From assembly GCF_020382885.2 (NCBI RefSeq), contig NC_058495.1, positions 4,209,627-4,273,626 on the forward strand: a stretch of DNA of 64,000 nucleotides, written 5' to 3'. The DNA comes from Scatophagus argus. Taxonomy: Eukaryota > Chordata > Actinopteri > Scatophagidae. The translations under genes and the position numbers were made by a program. Shown here piece by piece: positions 14,341 to 28,450 of this stretch; within the stretch, counting starts at the first letter, position 1; every line of letters begins with the position of its first letter. The notes under the pieces were generated by a model, which worked only from the letters and a program-made list of their open reading frames with translations, did not search any database and was not told the origin of the DNA.

Positions 14341-14832
14341 GCTCAGTACTGTTGGCTTGTGAGGTACAGTTGCGATTTTTTTCCGCTCGGTGCGTCTGAA
14401 AGCGCGTCGTACTGCGTTACGTCATTACGACGTTGACCTATAATAAACTGTATACCGACTCAACCGGTGCACCTTGTGGACGGAGCCTCGCTCTTTAATA
14501 ATCAGTTTATAAATTTTATTTTATATAGATTTTTAAATGTATAAACTCTTATTTATGTATAATATTTAATATTAAAATACAGCCATTCTAAGATTTACAT
14601 TAGTTACACAAACTAAGTCGTTTGCATTGTTTTTAATGCAATGCAATCTTTAGGCCAAAGGTTAATGTATTTGTCTTTATCTTATCCATATTTATATTAT
14701 CATCAATTATATATGCTTTTATATTCTATTTTTTGCTTTTCTTACATAAAAGTAATTGCTTTTATGTATTTATTTTGCATTGTCATCGACATTGTGATGC
14801 ATTGTGCAGTCTGACTGTGTGAGATGTTTGTA

Positions 14833-15197
14833 AATATCCATCCATCCATCCATCCATTTTCTATACCGCTTATCCGTCAGGGTCGCGGGGGAGCTGGAGC
14901 CTATCCCAGCTGACTACGGGCGAGAGGCGGGGTTCACCCTGGACTGGTCGCCAGTCAATCGCAGGGCCAACACACAAAGACAAACAACCACACACTCTCA
15001 CACTCACACCTAGGGGCAATTTAGAGTAGCCATTTAACCTAATGTGCATGTTTTTGGTATTGTGGGAGGAAGCCGGAGAACCTGGAGAAAACCCACGCAG
15101 GCACAGGGAGAACATGCAAACTCCACATAGAAGGGCCCAGACCGGGATTCGAACCTGGAACCCTCTTGCTATGAGGCGACAGGGCTAACCACTGTTT
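14833..15197 (-). repeat. tRNA-derived SINE, copy 1
   Basis: Read on the minus strand, the head at about 15197 starts AGTGGTTAGCCCTGTCGCCTC. It is followed by an exact Pol III B-box, GGTTCGAATCC, near 15145. The body runs through GGAGTTTGCATGTTCTCCC. The tail contains GTCAGCTGGGATAGGCTCCA and GGATAAGCGGTATAGAAAATGG, ending in TGGA repeats. That tail resembles the 3' end of fish L2/CR1-type LINEs, which is how such SINEs are mobilised. Family naming is from general knowledge, and a RepBase comparison would settle it. Confidence 0.75.
14836..14858 (+). repeat. (CATC)n tail of SINE copy 1
   Basis: Five CATC units form the 3' end of the minus-strand SINE at 14833-15197, the same unit (TGGA) that ends copy 2. 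Confidence 0.8.
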
Positions 15198-15711
15198 GTA
15201 AATATACTTTATTTTATTTATTTTTTCCCCCATGCTGTTAATTTGACTTTATCATTCAGAAAATAGATCACTTGCCAACTTCATGCCTGCCACTCAAGGA
15301 CAAGACCAATCATGTATGTAGGTTGGTTACCATTCATCCCGCTAAACTGCAGCATTAATGATGCGGCTAACAGCACTGTCATGTGGCCTACCTACCATCT
15401 ACCTTGAACTGAGTGTGCAGATGCAACTCATATAATTACACCTGCAGGTGGAAATTATTTATCTTGTATCTGGATCCTCATAAGCAGTCCACTCATCCTG
15501 GTATCCCATGTTAAAGCAGCACAGTATCACCAAATTTATGAATACTTCCATTATTATACAGTAGGTACTATCACCCATACAACGAACACAATAAAATGCC
15601 ATCAAAACCGAGCGTATAATAATCAAATTGTCACCATAGACCAGTGATGAGGCACATTTCCACAAAAAATTCCAGAATTAAAATCTAGAAATTGTTTTTA
15701 TTTTCTGAAAT

Positions 15712-15795
15712 TTCAATTCAGTTTATTTATATAGTGCCAGTTCACAACAAAAGTTATCTCATGGCCTAGGTCTAGACCAAACTCAAATTGTAACT
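15712..15795 (+). repeat. Fragment of the 'TTTATTTATATAG' dispersed repeat
   Basis: It contains CAGTTTATTTATATAGTGCC, then TTCACAACAAAAGTTATCTC and GGTCTAGACCAAACTC. These are the same blocks in the same order as the longer copy at 23822-24183. It is a short, truncated insertion in the serinc3-P2Y intergenic region. I could not assign its class. Confidence 0.7.
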
Positions 15796-17901
15796 TTATA
15801 TTTATGGATGGCCACAAAATGTGACAAATAAGCATCCAAATCATTTGTAATCATTCAGATATTAAAGATCTTCTCTTAGACAGCAAAGAGTTCATTAGTT
15901 CGCAGTAAATTACAAGATGAAAATGTGTTAGGGGAAAAACCATGCTAACTGGACCAGATCACTGTTTTAACAAAAATGCGATCTCTGGTCAGTATATAAG
16001 CAGACACAAACAACAAAACAATGTGGCTTAAGAGGTGCAATCCAGCTGTTCCTCTGCTGCCACTCCCGCTTTGTGTCAGCAGGTGGAGGAGTTTCATAAG
16101 GAGTCTGAAGTAGGACATCAACTAACAGACAGCGAAGTCAGTGAGTTGATGAGTTTTCTGTAAATTGGAAAATGTGAATTGGAGGTACACATAATAGAAT
16201 CAGAGAACAAAACCCACTTTCAGGAGCTGGAAGGACCATCCACAATTAATATAGCAATTAGTGAGTTATTTAAAGTATCTGGCCCTAGTGTACATGAAAG
16301 AGATTAAACATGATATTACTTTGAACGGGTTCTGTTTAATAATGTTTTATGTATGAAATGTGTTTCTCAAAATTATTTGGATAAGGATGTTTTTATATTT
16401 AATATTTATCATGACAGCATCAGATTTAATTATAATAATAAAAACTATGTTTGATAACGGAATTCTTTACAGCCATTCCAGGACATTAAAATTAGATTCT
16501 TTTTCATTTTGCTACATGTTTCCCAAATTCAGTTTGATATATTAGGTATCTTTGGAAACTTTTCAGTCCCCAATTGAATTGAAAGCAATCAAAACAAATG
16601 CATTCAATCAAAAAATCTAAAACTGCTTGACACAAATTAAGCTTGGAGTTCTTGGTACAGTTTGCCCAGTTTTGCATGCAATATTCATTGTCATTAGGCA
16701 ATAACAAAATGCATGTAAATGCAGCCATCACAATGATGACCATAAAATATTGCATTAAAGATGTTTTGGCTAATGTCATACTGCAATATTAATATAACTG
16801 AAACAAATAAAACGACACCTAACAAATACAGTTTCATTTTAATAAAATCGTGTGTAAAGTAGCTTATTATGTGCATGTGGAGTTTACAGTCCTGCATGTC
16901 CTCTCCAATGACACTCTTCAGGACCGGTGTTAAAGTCTGGATACTTCTGGGTGTTAATATCAGGTTTATCATCATAGTATTGCAAAGGCAAACTGGTTTG
17001 TGCACTGGCAGCTATACAGAGTAAAAACAGTGCAGGGTGTATTATGGGATGCTATATCACCAGTTTGCATGCTGGACAAAAAGAAAAGCTTTGAAAGATC
17101 CATAAATTTGTAACAACATGTTGTGGCAAGCTGAGAGTCTGCTTAAATGTTCATGTTTGAGGAGAGTTCAAATCAAATATAGTGACTCATTCTAGCACAA
17201 ACACAGTCTGCATGGCTCTGCAGCTTTGCTGAATTTGTGAAAGAGCAAGCATGAGAAATGTCTCGTCTGAAGTTACCTGTGGTGAGAAGGAGGCAGCTCA
17301 TGGATTCTGTCTCGCACGGTGAACTGTTGTTTTTATATCAGCAGATGCTTGAGTGTATTTTAGGACCACTGAGTAATTTACGTTTACATACTTGTCACTA
17401 AATCACTCCAACAACTAGTTTCAGAGCCAGGTGAAAACACTGGTGGTCCGTCTTTGGTGTGCAGATGTGGAGAACTGAATGAGGTTGACTTTGAAAGCAA
17501 GTGGAAATTCTCTCAATGTTAAACTGAAATGTGACGGAACAATATCTGCAGTGGGCTCACTGTCATGAGGCTTTCTCTATACACTATTCCAAAGCAAAGC
17601 AGGAAAGGAAAACAGGAAACACTGTCAAAATCATGCATCTAAATTTTTTCTTGATTAAAAGTACAGAAGAAAAGAAGAAAAAGTAAAAGTACCCATTAAA
17701 TCAGACAATCAAAAACAATTCAAAATTATAATTGGTAAAACAATAATAAGAAGAAAGAAATAAGACATGTTTGAAATAAGACTGTGTGCTGGCATTAATG
17801 AAAGGCTTTAAAGGGTTTTAATAATTCTTTAATAAATAACAATTAATTCCAGAGCTGGTTTGGATTGCAAAAGTTATTGGTTCAGTGGTTGGCTGGTTGG
17901 T

Positions 17902-17904
<3 letters not shown>

Positions 17905-17932
<28 letters not shown>
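17905..17932 (+). repeat. (TTTC)n microsatellite
   Basis: About seven perfect TTTC units in the serinc3-P2Y intergenic region. The poly-lysine/arginine ORF on the opposite strand here comes from this tract. Confidence 0.9.
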
Positions 17933-18954
17933 GCATGTATACACAGACCAAAGGAGAGGCAATCATGGAGCCTTGTGAAACACCAGATGAGGAAGCATCT
18001 CTGACCTGAAAAGTTCTGCTTTATGAGAGAGAAACCAGAAACAGCCACCACCTAGAGAACGTTGTCACATTATACTTATACTCAGCTTATATTCAACAAC
18101 TCTGGTCTTTTGTAACTCCTGTAATTTTATTTATTTAAATTGTTAACATGCTATCATTTGCTAATTAGTTGTAAACAACTACATGTCATTAGTTTTGCAG
18201 GCATTTTTAGTCATTAGCCAAAGTATAGGACAAAATAAAATTTTGACTAGGTTGATGGCTTCTAGATGAAAAGGTGCTCTCCAATGTTTCATGAGTCATC
18301 TTCTGGGGAAAATGAATTTGCATACAAAATACATAAAGTTGTTGAGATATTTCATTCTGGATCACAGTGGTGGCCTGGGAGCTATGGCCATCCATGGTGT
18401 ATAGGTATTTCTATCTGCTCACCTGAGGTGTGTGACTGTGACTTGTCTGCTTCCATCTTCTTTCTTTCTTTATTTTTAACCACTCTAGGGATTTTGCAAG
18501 GACTAAATGGACCAGACACTTGCTTTCAAGTCAAGTTCTTTAGCATTCAAATCCTTTACCAATAATTACGTACAACAACAGGGAAACCAAGTCCTCATTT
18601 AAATGACTTAAGTCAGACTTATGTTACAAGAAGTACCGAATTACTATTAGCTGTAATTTAAAATGTAATCAGCTGTGAAAGCACTCATGTAGACAATACA
18701 CTGAGCACATCAATTGTAGACAGTGACATCAGTAACTAACTCATCAGTGTGTCTCCAATAAATATAATACCACCACTAGGTGGAGACAAATCACCATCAA
18801 ATCACCAAAGTTTCTGCCAGTCCTTTGAAGCAAACAAACATTTTACTTCAGCAGCATCCCAAATAATAAATCTAAGATGTAAATATTGCTTTGTGTATTG
18901 GAAAGCTTTGTTCAGACCATGCATAACAAAACATCATTTCTGTGTTATGACTTG

Positions 18955-19217
18955 CAGTGGTTAGCAGTGTCACCTCACAGCAAGAGGGTTCCAGATTTGA
19001 ATCCCAGTCCGGGCCGTTCTGTGTGTAGTTTGCATGTTCTCCCTGTGCCTTTGTGGCTTTTGCACATTAGGTTAATTGTCTACTCTACATTGCACCTGTG
19101 TTTGTGTGTGGACCCTGCGATTGACTAGCGACCAGTCCAGTGTGTACCCCGCCTCTCGGCTGTAGTCAGCTGGGATAGGCGCCAACCTTCTCGTATGGAA
19201 AATGGATGGATGGACTT
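18955..19217 (+). repeat. tRNA-derived SINE, copy 2 (inverted, shortened)
   Basis: Same family as the copy at 14833-15197 but on the plus strand. It begins CAGTGGTTAGCAGTGTCACC and has a decayed B-box (GATTTGAATCC). It lacks part of the middle and ends GGGATAGGCGCCA...AAAATGGATGGATGG. Substitutions and the internal deletion indicate an older or more damaged insertion. Confidence 0.75.
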
Positions 19218-22200
19218 CATTACATATCCTTCATCAATAAATGGGATCTGTAGTAACTGATGTTACCAACAACTCAGTATATAGGTGGCCACATTGCATT
19301 ATGTAAAGTGAAATTTTAAAACAGTCAAAACTTTGAGAAAAAAAGGAGACCAAATGCAGTTACTCGTGATGGATCACAAATAAACAGGGACCTCAGGTGC
19401 TTTGTGGACAGGGATCATAGGTCAACAGCGACATTTATTCTTTTATGATTCAATACAATAAATACAGAACAGATGTGGCCAACAGAGCAGTGTCAGATAT
19501 GGCTGTAGGAAAGAATCTAAATTTGTTCAGCCATACAAACTGCAGGCCATTTTTTGTCTTCGGTTAACTTGAAGTGTAAAGAAAACTCATTGGTCCACTG
19601 ATTCATTATTTGTCACAGTAGCCGTGTGCATGTCCCAGCTGCAGCAAAACAGAACACATCTGATACCCCTTGAAAAGCCAACGACTGGTCAAGGCTGCAG
19701 AGATTAAGCAGGCAGCCTGTATTCTTGTTATAACACTTTTGTGTCATTTCACAACAATCACAAAACTCTTCATAGCTGTTATGTTGGACTAGGCCTACAG
19801 GATGAGTCAGCACGGGTCAGCCCTCCAGCACAGCAGTCATAAAGCACAAATGAAGATTAGGATCATTACCGGTATGAACATCATTTTGAAAGTGACAAAT
19901 GGCCCTTACCAGCCCCTGGAAGTCAGTCTGCATCCTGACCTCAACACACAACACACTCACACACACACACATGGTTCACAATTTCAAGTCCCCAAGCTCG
20001 ATCTGATGTACTTGAACTCTCTATAACTCTAAATAGGTTCAGACCCAAACTCTAATTGGATGCTGGCTGATAAGCTTGTGATTTCCTCCATTAGGAGGCA
20101 TCTGTTCTAGATATCCATTAGCCAATGTGTTCTGTGTTCTTTTCTGGTGTTTTCCCTTATGTATCCCCTTATGTACGTTATATTTATTGTTCCACTGTTT
20201 TGACAACAAGTTCCTTGGAGATTACCTTAAATGCTGTTTTGTGACTAGGGGTTTCCCACCTGGCTGTCTACGTAAAAGGCTGTCACTGTTTCTAAATGAA
20301 CTCAAGTTTCAGTTTCTGATGATGGTATTTTATGAATGCTTGAATTGATACTTCTTTGAAGTGACTGTGATAACTTGGTCCCTTTACAATTTGTTCCTTA
20401 TTCAGAAATATTGACTGGCAGAGTCACAGAAACTTAAGATGCAGTGTTCACTTTAACAACGCAACATTTCCAAGGAGGTTAAAGGCACAATCTGTATTTT
20501 TTTAATATGACTTTTTAGATACTTTTTGTGTGTGTTTCTCACATAATTACATTACACATTTAAGGTTCATGTGCAAAACTTAACGAACTTATTTGGAAGT
20601 ATGGAGTACTAATCTATGATCCCTAAACTTTCTGTCAGAACCTGTAGATGATTCTGTACCATGGACGCTAAACTGTAACCAGGCGACTTAAGGATATCAC
20701 TAAACAGGAGTTGCAAGTTAAACAGGCCTACTAGAATAGTTATCATATCTGGCTACACCTTTTGTGCCATTAATTGCAGATAACTTTTGTTATGCCTTTA
20801 AATTTGGGGGTTGCAGTTAGCTGTATTAGGCTAACCACTCTGGGAATTCATGTAACCATAAGCTTTGATATTGTGGACTAATAACATACGGCAACATGTA
20901 TTAGGTTTACTGATGGTCAGTAGGTCTACTGATGTCATTTCAACTGCCTTGATAATGTTAATGCAATGAACCATTCAGCTTGTTAGGTTCAAGTTGAGTG
21001 CCACACCAACAAAGTTGTTAGAAATGTGGAGATTTAATAACCTTCCTCCTTCAACCTTATGACTGTTTTTATGATTTTAGGGACAACATGCTTGCAAAAC
21101 ACACAAACTTCGATAATACATTGTACAATAATAATAATATCTAGATGGATAATAATCGATTTTTAATTTTTTTTTAATGTGACACAATTCTTTGCTTAAG
21201 ATAATGTTGTAATCTAAAGAGGGTTTTACTGCTGTAGCTGGCAGATGTTAGTGCTGACAGATCATTGGTTGCATTTAGGCATGTGATCGGACTTTGGAGT
21301 CGTTACGATAAGTATCTGAACTACAGCCATATAGATATTCTGTGATGATTTTATAGGCTGGAAATTTTTAATGGTTAACGTCCAAGATACAACAACCAAG
21401 GAATTAACATTTAGTCAATAAAAGAGGATGAAGCATGCATTCTTTCCTTATTATTAATTGTTTTTATTTTATCATTCAAGAATTTCTTTTCTATTTTGTA
21501 CTATGACAATAGTGAAGGTGAAGGTATGTTCCTATTTCCTCAGCTTCACTTTCAGTTTAGGTAAAACGTGACGTGTAACTGAAAACCTCGCCTCAGGCAT
21601 TTCTGTAATCTGAAAAGGCAGTCATTCATGTTGGATTCTTGTGAAACATGAACTCTTTGGAACGTGAACATAACATTTGGTTTTTCTTTTCTTATTTGCT
21701 AAAAAAGGCAGGCCTATGAACACAACCTCGGGTCTGTAATTTCTGCTGCCAATTTTACATTTTTCTAGTTCCACTGGATTACAGTATTGGTATATGGAGG
21801 CCTGATTATGACTTTGTGTGCGTATGTTTGAGTGTATATTCCATACAAATACACCAGAGTAAACATACTGTAAGCCCTAATCAAGCTGTTCTTTATCTTT
21901 CATAGTTACCTTTAAAAATCCACTAAGAAAAAGCACAAAAACATACACAACATTGTTTCAAGCAGTCATGGCTGTTTGTGATCCTTTGTACTGTTTGTCC
22001 CTTCTCTCCTCCCATCTCTGTCTGGGATTCTAACAAACATGAGGTGTGGTAAATTAATCCCCAAATTTTTGTGTGTATTAGTAATGGCTTTTGTTTAAAT
22101 CTCGTGGTCATCTTTTATTGATACACCACTTATGGTTGTTACTCCTTGTTTAGCTGTGCTTCAGTATCTTGGAGTTTTGGCTTTGAGCACCCTGACCAGG

Positions 22201-22226
22201 TAACAAGTTGAAAGAGCTTTTTTATC

Positions 22227-22640
22227 AGACTCAGAACCAGAATCGGAGCTATACTTTATTGATCCCTTGGGGAAATTGGGTTGTTACAGTTGCTCCAACC
22301 ACCAGGATTAGCAGTCTAAAGGCCAAGGAGTAATAATAAAAATAGAAATAAGAGTACTTCCAGAATATGAAAATAGATATATAGTTTGTGCACAGGTATA
22401 TACAGGTGTTGTACAAGTATGTATGTGGTTATTTTACTTTAACAGTGCAAAACAACAGTGCAGCAATACAGAGAAAACTGCAGAAGACATGACTGAGGAC
22501 CAGAGTCACAGTCTATTGACTCAGAGTGTCTAACATGGGGAAGGAGGACTTTCTGTGGTGTACCGTGGAGCATCGTGGTGGAATCAGTCTGTCACTGAAG
22601 GAACTCCTGTACCTGTGTAAGGGAGACACTGTCCAAGATA
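22227..22640 (+). repeat. Retroposon-like dispersed repeat containing TTTATTGATCCC
   Basis: It begins CAGAACCAGAATCGGAGCTA and ACTTTATTGATCCCTTGGGG, a recurrent teleost retroposon end. It continues through AGTGCAAAACAACAGTGCAG to GGTGGAATCAGTCTGTCACT and GAAGGAACTCCTGTACC. The reverse complement of the TTTATTGATCCC end matches the GGGATCAATAAAGTATC tail at 33193. Recognition is from general familiarity with fish genomes, without a database check. Confidence 0.55.
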
Positions 22641-23821
22641 GCATGTAATTTAGACAACATGTAATTTATTTAACCTTTCTCATTTTTGGTGGTAATCCAG
22701 AGTGGAGGCACGCTTCAGTGTGTTGCAGCTGGCTACATCTCAGGTCATTTGTAATACAATGAGCTCAGCGTTTAAAGTCACCTTGAGCTTGGCAAGCCAC
22801 TGAAGACTAGCTACTGTAGGTTAGTTAGCCATCTTGACAGGCGGGGAATGGAGGATGTCTCCACCGTTCCCTCATCTTGCACTTTGCTCAACAACTTGGT
22901 TGTGATGTTTTTGGTGTGAGGTGACACTACTCTGTGTTTGACTGCTATTCTTGTGCAACTGTGATAGACCATGTGTCCTTTTTTGTTGTGCTAGTGTAAG
23001 TTCTCTTTTGTCGGGTCTTGTTATCTTCCTGTTGATGTATAGCAACTACTTAGATGGTTCCTGCCTTAGTCTCCACAAATATGGCAGGATGATTTGCTGT
23101 TACATATATGCTGTTTTTAGTCTATAAAACGAAGATTGTGAAAAATGTGTCACAGTTTGCCAGAGCCTAAGACAACAAAACAGACACAGTCATAACAGCC
23201 TTATGGAGCAACTTGCCAGATGCATGATGGTGAGGAAGTAGGCTACATTTTACTATATTAACTGCGCTTATCGTGCCTGATAAGAGCTCCCAGTATGTGG
23301 ATGTGGTCAAAGTGTGCTTGATGGGCAGTTCCCTCGCTCTCCTGTTAAGTTTGGTGCACCTGGGCAGGACAATTTACACCATTGTTATATATATGTTCCT
23401 GTTACATCCCAGCAAAGCTTGACCCACCTTCAACTTGAGGTCTAATTAACAGAGTTGTTCAAAACACCTGTTTGAGTTTGTTTAAAATTTTAAATCTTCA
23501 CTCAAGTATAATTTTGTTGTCTGAGGGATGCAATAGGGTAGGAGAGCTTGATTTCATAACAGACAGATTCATGAGTTCATGTGATGTATGTGTTAGGTAT
23601 TACATAAGCCGTGGCTTATGTAGAGGTCCTCGTACTACTTGCAAATCTAGTGGAACGATTTGCTACCAGCTGCAGACCAGCAGGTGCACACACCTTACAA
23701 TTTTATTTTCCCATACAAGGATACAGCAGTCATTCTCCAAACTCTTGACTTTTCTGTCAACTGTCTGAAGCTTTCTATCAAAGAGTGTAATGTGTTCCAT
23801 GTTTCCAGGAATATGTATATG

Positions 23822-24087
23822 TTCAATTCAATTCAATTCAATTCAGTTTATTTATATAGCGCCAATTCACAACAAAAGTTATCTCATGACACTTTCCAAT
23901 TTGAGCAGGTCTAGACCAAACTCTTTAATTAAATTGTAAATAGAGAGAGCCCAACATTCCCCCTTGAGCAAGCACTTGGCGACAGTGGCGAGGAAAAACT
24001 GCCTTTTAGAAGGCAGAAACCTCGGAGCAGACCCCGACTCAAGATGGGCGGCCATCTGCCTTGACCGGTTGGGTTGAGATAGAGGGA

Positions 24088-24137
<50 letters not shown>

Positions 24138-24183
24138 AGGAGAGCAAGAGAGAGAGGGAGAGAGAGAGAGAGAGAGGCAGAGG
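23822..24183 (+). repeat. 'TTTATTTATATAG' dispersed repeat with AG microsatellite tail
   Basis: It starts with four AATTC-type repeats, then CAGTTTATTTATATAGCGCC, CAACAAAAGTTATCTCATGA and GAGCAGGTCTAGACCAAACT. A conserved body follows (GGCGAGGAAAAACTGCCTTT, AGGCAGAAACCTCGGAGCAG), ending in a long AG tract (about 24080-24182). The serine/leucine-rich minus-strand ORFs over this stretch are artefacts of the AG tract. Confidence 0.75.
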
Positions 24184-24889
24184 GGGTGGGGTGTGAGAGA
24201 AGGAGCACACAAGCAGAGATGCATAGCAGTAACATAGTATATGTTGTAGATTACAATAGAGCTAAACATTTATTTATGCTTTAGTGTACTGTACACAGGT
24301 TTGAAAAGTCTGAATGTGGAGAGTCCACTCAAATACCAGGGTATTACAGATGTATTGTGTGATCTGTTTGTCTCACCTCACCACTTAGGGACAAAACATT
24401 GCAAATTTCCCTTATGTTCTCTGTGCTCTTAAACAGAAGAGTGTAACTGTGCAAATAATATCTGGCCTACTGGAAATTAAAGCCCACCTGTTTTTAAATG
24501 CTGATAACAATCATCATACTACGTGTGATGACTAATGTATAAACAGTACCTCTTGATTGAATATGCAGGAGCAGGTTTGCTGTGGCTGTTCAGCTATGCG
24601 GGAGTTATTTATCTGCCCTGTGCTAAGTTCACAGAATACTGAGAAATTCTCAGGAAGCTGAAGCCCCTGTCTGGGCCTGTTTTCATCTTTGCATCTCTCT
24701 GTGAGATCTGCTCTGGTTCCAGTTTGTTAATACTGCAGGAGAGTCAGTCATTGTTTAACCACTCAGACATCTCTCTTTGGCAGCAGTATCAGCACTGTAG
24801 TCACACATTTATAAATTACATCACAGTCATTTTACAATTACAGTCAATTACGTGTATCAGATGCCAATAAAATGTCAGTATCAGAAAAG

Positions 24890-25566
24890 AGTGGTGGAAT
24901 GTAACTCAGTACATTTACTCAAGTACTACTTATTTGAAGTACTTATACTTTAATTGAGTTTTTCCATTGTAACTTCATACTTATACTCCACTACACCCCA
25001 GGGGGAAATATTATACTTTTTATTCCGCTAAATTTGTTTGACAGCTTTAGTTGTTAATTGGTTAGTTCAGATTACAGTTGGTCCATCCCCTTCCTGTCCA
25101 CTAAAAATTACATATCTCCAGGTATTTTAATTTTGAATGTTTGTGATAAACTGAAGAATGAAGTGGTCCTTTATGTGATGAGAAGATTCTCCTCCTTCTT
25201 AAGCTAAATAAACTCTTTCCAAACCCTGCTGGATTAGCTGTAAAACGCACCGTCACAAAGCTGAAAACAGGCTGTTTCTATGAACTCATTCACTTCCTTT
25301 AGAGATGTGTGGTTCTCACAGGACAGCCACACTGCACACATATGATGGTCTTATGGAACATGATGACTTGTTGTAGATTAAACCAGCCATAAGTATATAA
25401 CATTAACATACACATTAATGCAGCAGTGATATCAATACAAAATCGTCAACAACATAATTTCACTGACAATACCTCCATACTTTTACTCAAGTAATGTTGT
25501 ACTGTAAAAGCAGGACTTTTACTTGTAGTTGAGTATTTTCACAGTAGTATAAATACTTCTGGATGG
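24890..25566 (+). repeat. 'TACTCAAGTAC' dispersed repeat, longest copy
   Basis: It starts GTGGTGGAATGTAACTCAGT and ACATTTACTCAAGTACTAC, and has internal CATACTTATACTCCACTACA. It ends TTTTACTTGTAGTTGAGTAT, TTTCACAGTAGTATAAATAC. The short, sub-terminally mirrored ACTCAAGTA and TACTTTA motifs suggest a non-autonomous DNA element. No coding capacity is seen. Other pieces lie near 8236, 34798, 39958 and 51638. Confidence 0.6.
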
Positions 25567-27904
25567 ATGTGAATACTGAACAGTTCATACTTAATACATG
25601 ACCTGCTGTCATTTTGAGGATATTGTGTAAATTCCATTTGTGTCTGTATTTTGTTCACCTTCAACTCTACTCAGTGTTGTCCTTTAATGGGGTTCAAACT
25701 TACAACCTTTGACTCTTCAGTCACTGAAGTACCTTAGTACCTTATTTATTCAGTAAAATTGCACTCACAATTGTGGGATGTATTCTACAGTTCTCCAGAA
25801 ATTTGAGGAAATTTTGAGTTGAGCTTCAAGCCATATGCAGGAAATTGGTTGGCCTAGTCACAAACACGCATGCATAGTTCAGTAGTTCATCTTATCTTAT
25901 GTAATGGGGCTGTATCTTAATCTTAGTGACTGAATCTTGAAAAAAAAAAAGAAAACTGTCATAACCAAATCTCCAGAGGCCTTTGTGAGTGGAGTGAAGT
26001 GTTTTGTATTTTGTATCATTCTCTGATGTCACTTTTTATTGAGGATTCTGAGGAAGTGAAACATTACCAAAGTTAAATGCTCTCTTCAGTTCTAATGAAA
26101 CAGCACAATGAAGCAGGAAGTCACAGCCAAGGATGTGGTGCTGAGAGGATAATTAATGGGATCTGTGACCTTGTCTGCGCCCCCAGACAATATGTGAGCT
26201 TCAGGATTGCTGGAAGTAATGACTCCAACTTGAATCTGGCTTGGAAATCAGACCAAGTGATATAAACAGGAACATATAACACAATGAGTATATAATTTTC
26301 GAGTTCAGCATTCCGTTGGCCCTTTGTAGTATGCACAAAAGCCACAATGTGGTTTCTAGTTGGCAGAAAGATGATAAGTTCAGTATTGATTCTGCACAAA
26401 TAAGATATGCAGAGTCCTTAGCTATCTTGTGAGCAGTATGGTCTGCAGTGTGTAATGGTGCTGCAATATGAAAATTATAGCAGCACCATTACGTAAAATA
26501 GTGACAGGGACTCTTGTTTCATGATTGTAAAATCATTTTGCTGTGGGTGGCTTCACATTGTTGAGGTCTCAGACATTCATTTAAACAGTCCTCATTCCCT
26601 CATTCTGAATAAAAACCACTGAATATCTCAACACAGTGTGTGTTACCACTACAGATAAATATTAACATCTTGCTGATGTTCCCTCCCACTCATGCTTTGA
26701 CAAACACAGTCTGGTAAGAAAAACACAAAGCAATTTGACAAATGTGTATAAGCACTTAAGAGGAAACACCAGGACCAGGTTTAGGAAAACCAGAGACGTT
26801 GTACTTTTAATCTGCTGCACATTTTCTCTGCTGTCTTTCGGATATTCGCATTCTCATAACCTTTTGACTTTACTGCAGTTTTGTTTCACTTTCAGCCTGG
26901 TACTATATTCAAATTAATTCTTGTCTTGGGGAGGGGTTATTTCGATTTGTTTTGCCCTAACCAATGAGCCATGAATGATGCATCCATCCCACCAATGTCA
27001 GTTTCAGTTTACGAGAAGCTGCAGTAGTGATTAATGAGAGCAGTAACATCACATTCTTCCCATAAATGCAACACATTGTCAGGGAAGTCAAATATGTTGC
27101 AGGGCAAAAGAAGGCCCGTCATGGTATTGACATTTATTTCAGATGCACTTGCTTCACACCATTGCCAAGTTATCTGAGATCTCTTGAACTGTCTGCCCTC
27201 TCACACAGTCAACAAGTCCGATATGATCAGCATATTCAGTGGCATTCAATGAAAACAGGGTACCTTCTCAGTGCACCTGTTTGTGTGTGCTAACCACCTT
27301 TTGTTTGTGCTAACACCTCACCTTTTGGTTGCTCTTTGCGGTTTGTTTGACGGAGACTTTCACTTCTCTTTGTGTCTTTAGCCTGCGCTGCTTGTCAGAT
27401 CTGTTGTGCTTGTAAATTCTTCTAGCTTTTTACCCCCGTCTGAAGTCAGAAAGACTAATGACTTGGCTTGACTAGAGTAAAACCTGTGAAAATTACTTGT
27501 TGTTTCGCTGTTGGCAGTTTTCAAGTGTGTTAACTGTTGGTTATAGGGCTGTATAAACCCATAGCTGCTGCCACACAAAACCTAGCTGATTGTATCTTTC
27601 GTATAACTGTCATTTTGATTATCAAATTATTGTCAATTTTGCAGTCATTTTGCAAACAAAACTACCGAACATTTGATGGCTCCAGCTTCTCAAACAGGAA
27701 AATTTGCATCTTTTCATTGCCTCATAGTAAACTGAATATATTTGGATTTGGATTTTACACTGTTAGTCAAACAAAACACAACGTCTGATGACCACAACCT
27801 TAGGAAATTGTGGCGGGAATGTTCACAGTTTTCTAGTGTTTTATGTGAATAACTTCAAGAAGAATTGGCCCCAGTATACAGTAAATATGTTGCCAGTTTA
27901 CATA

Positions 27905-28450
27905 CACAGACTCAGTTGCCATTTTATTAGGTACTAATATCTACATTACATTAGTTTTAAAACCAGTGTAGTCTAACACAGTGGTTCCCAACTTTTTTTG
28001 GTAAGATGTACACCCAAAGCCTTATCTGATGATCTCATCATTTCAAATTGGAAGTTATATCACCATTGATTATATAAAAGAGCTTATATAATGGTGGTTG
28101 TTACAACATTTTCACACAGTTAAACTGTGAATGTTTAGTTCAGTATCTTCATCAAGTTTACATTTACATTATGATCATATGGAGTCACAAAAGCAGGTAA
28201 TCACTTATCCCTGACTTATTGTTAAGGTTAGTGATCTGTTTCAACAGTTTATCCACTACTTTTAGCTCTCTTACTAACCAGTTCTCACACACTCTTAATA
28301 ACAATTAAGACACCTTAAGACTAGTTGAGCTACTCGTCAATCTCTCCATGCACTCACTGGTGGCAGGAGAAGTACCCTTTGGTTGGTCAGTGAGGATGCT
28401 GTTGTTAAGCCTACACTATAGATATAAATGAGGTGGACAAAATATTAGTA
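27905..28450. repeat. Degraded dispersed-repeat remnants (possible hAT-like)
   Basis: Two recognisable pieces are CAGTTGCCATTTTATTAGGT (about 27914) and GAGGTGGACAAAATATTAG (about 28431), which are frequent teleost repeat ends. Between them is ACAGTGGTTCCCAACTTTTT (about 27979), resembling a hAT-type terminal sequence. No transposase remains. The classification is tentative. Confidence 0.3.

Noticed and set aside
23879..24269. Leucine/serine-rich minus-strand ORFs of up to 118 codons
   Set aside because: They are produced by the AG microsatellite and the dispersed repeat, with no domain content.
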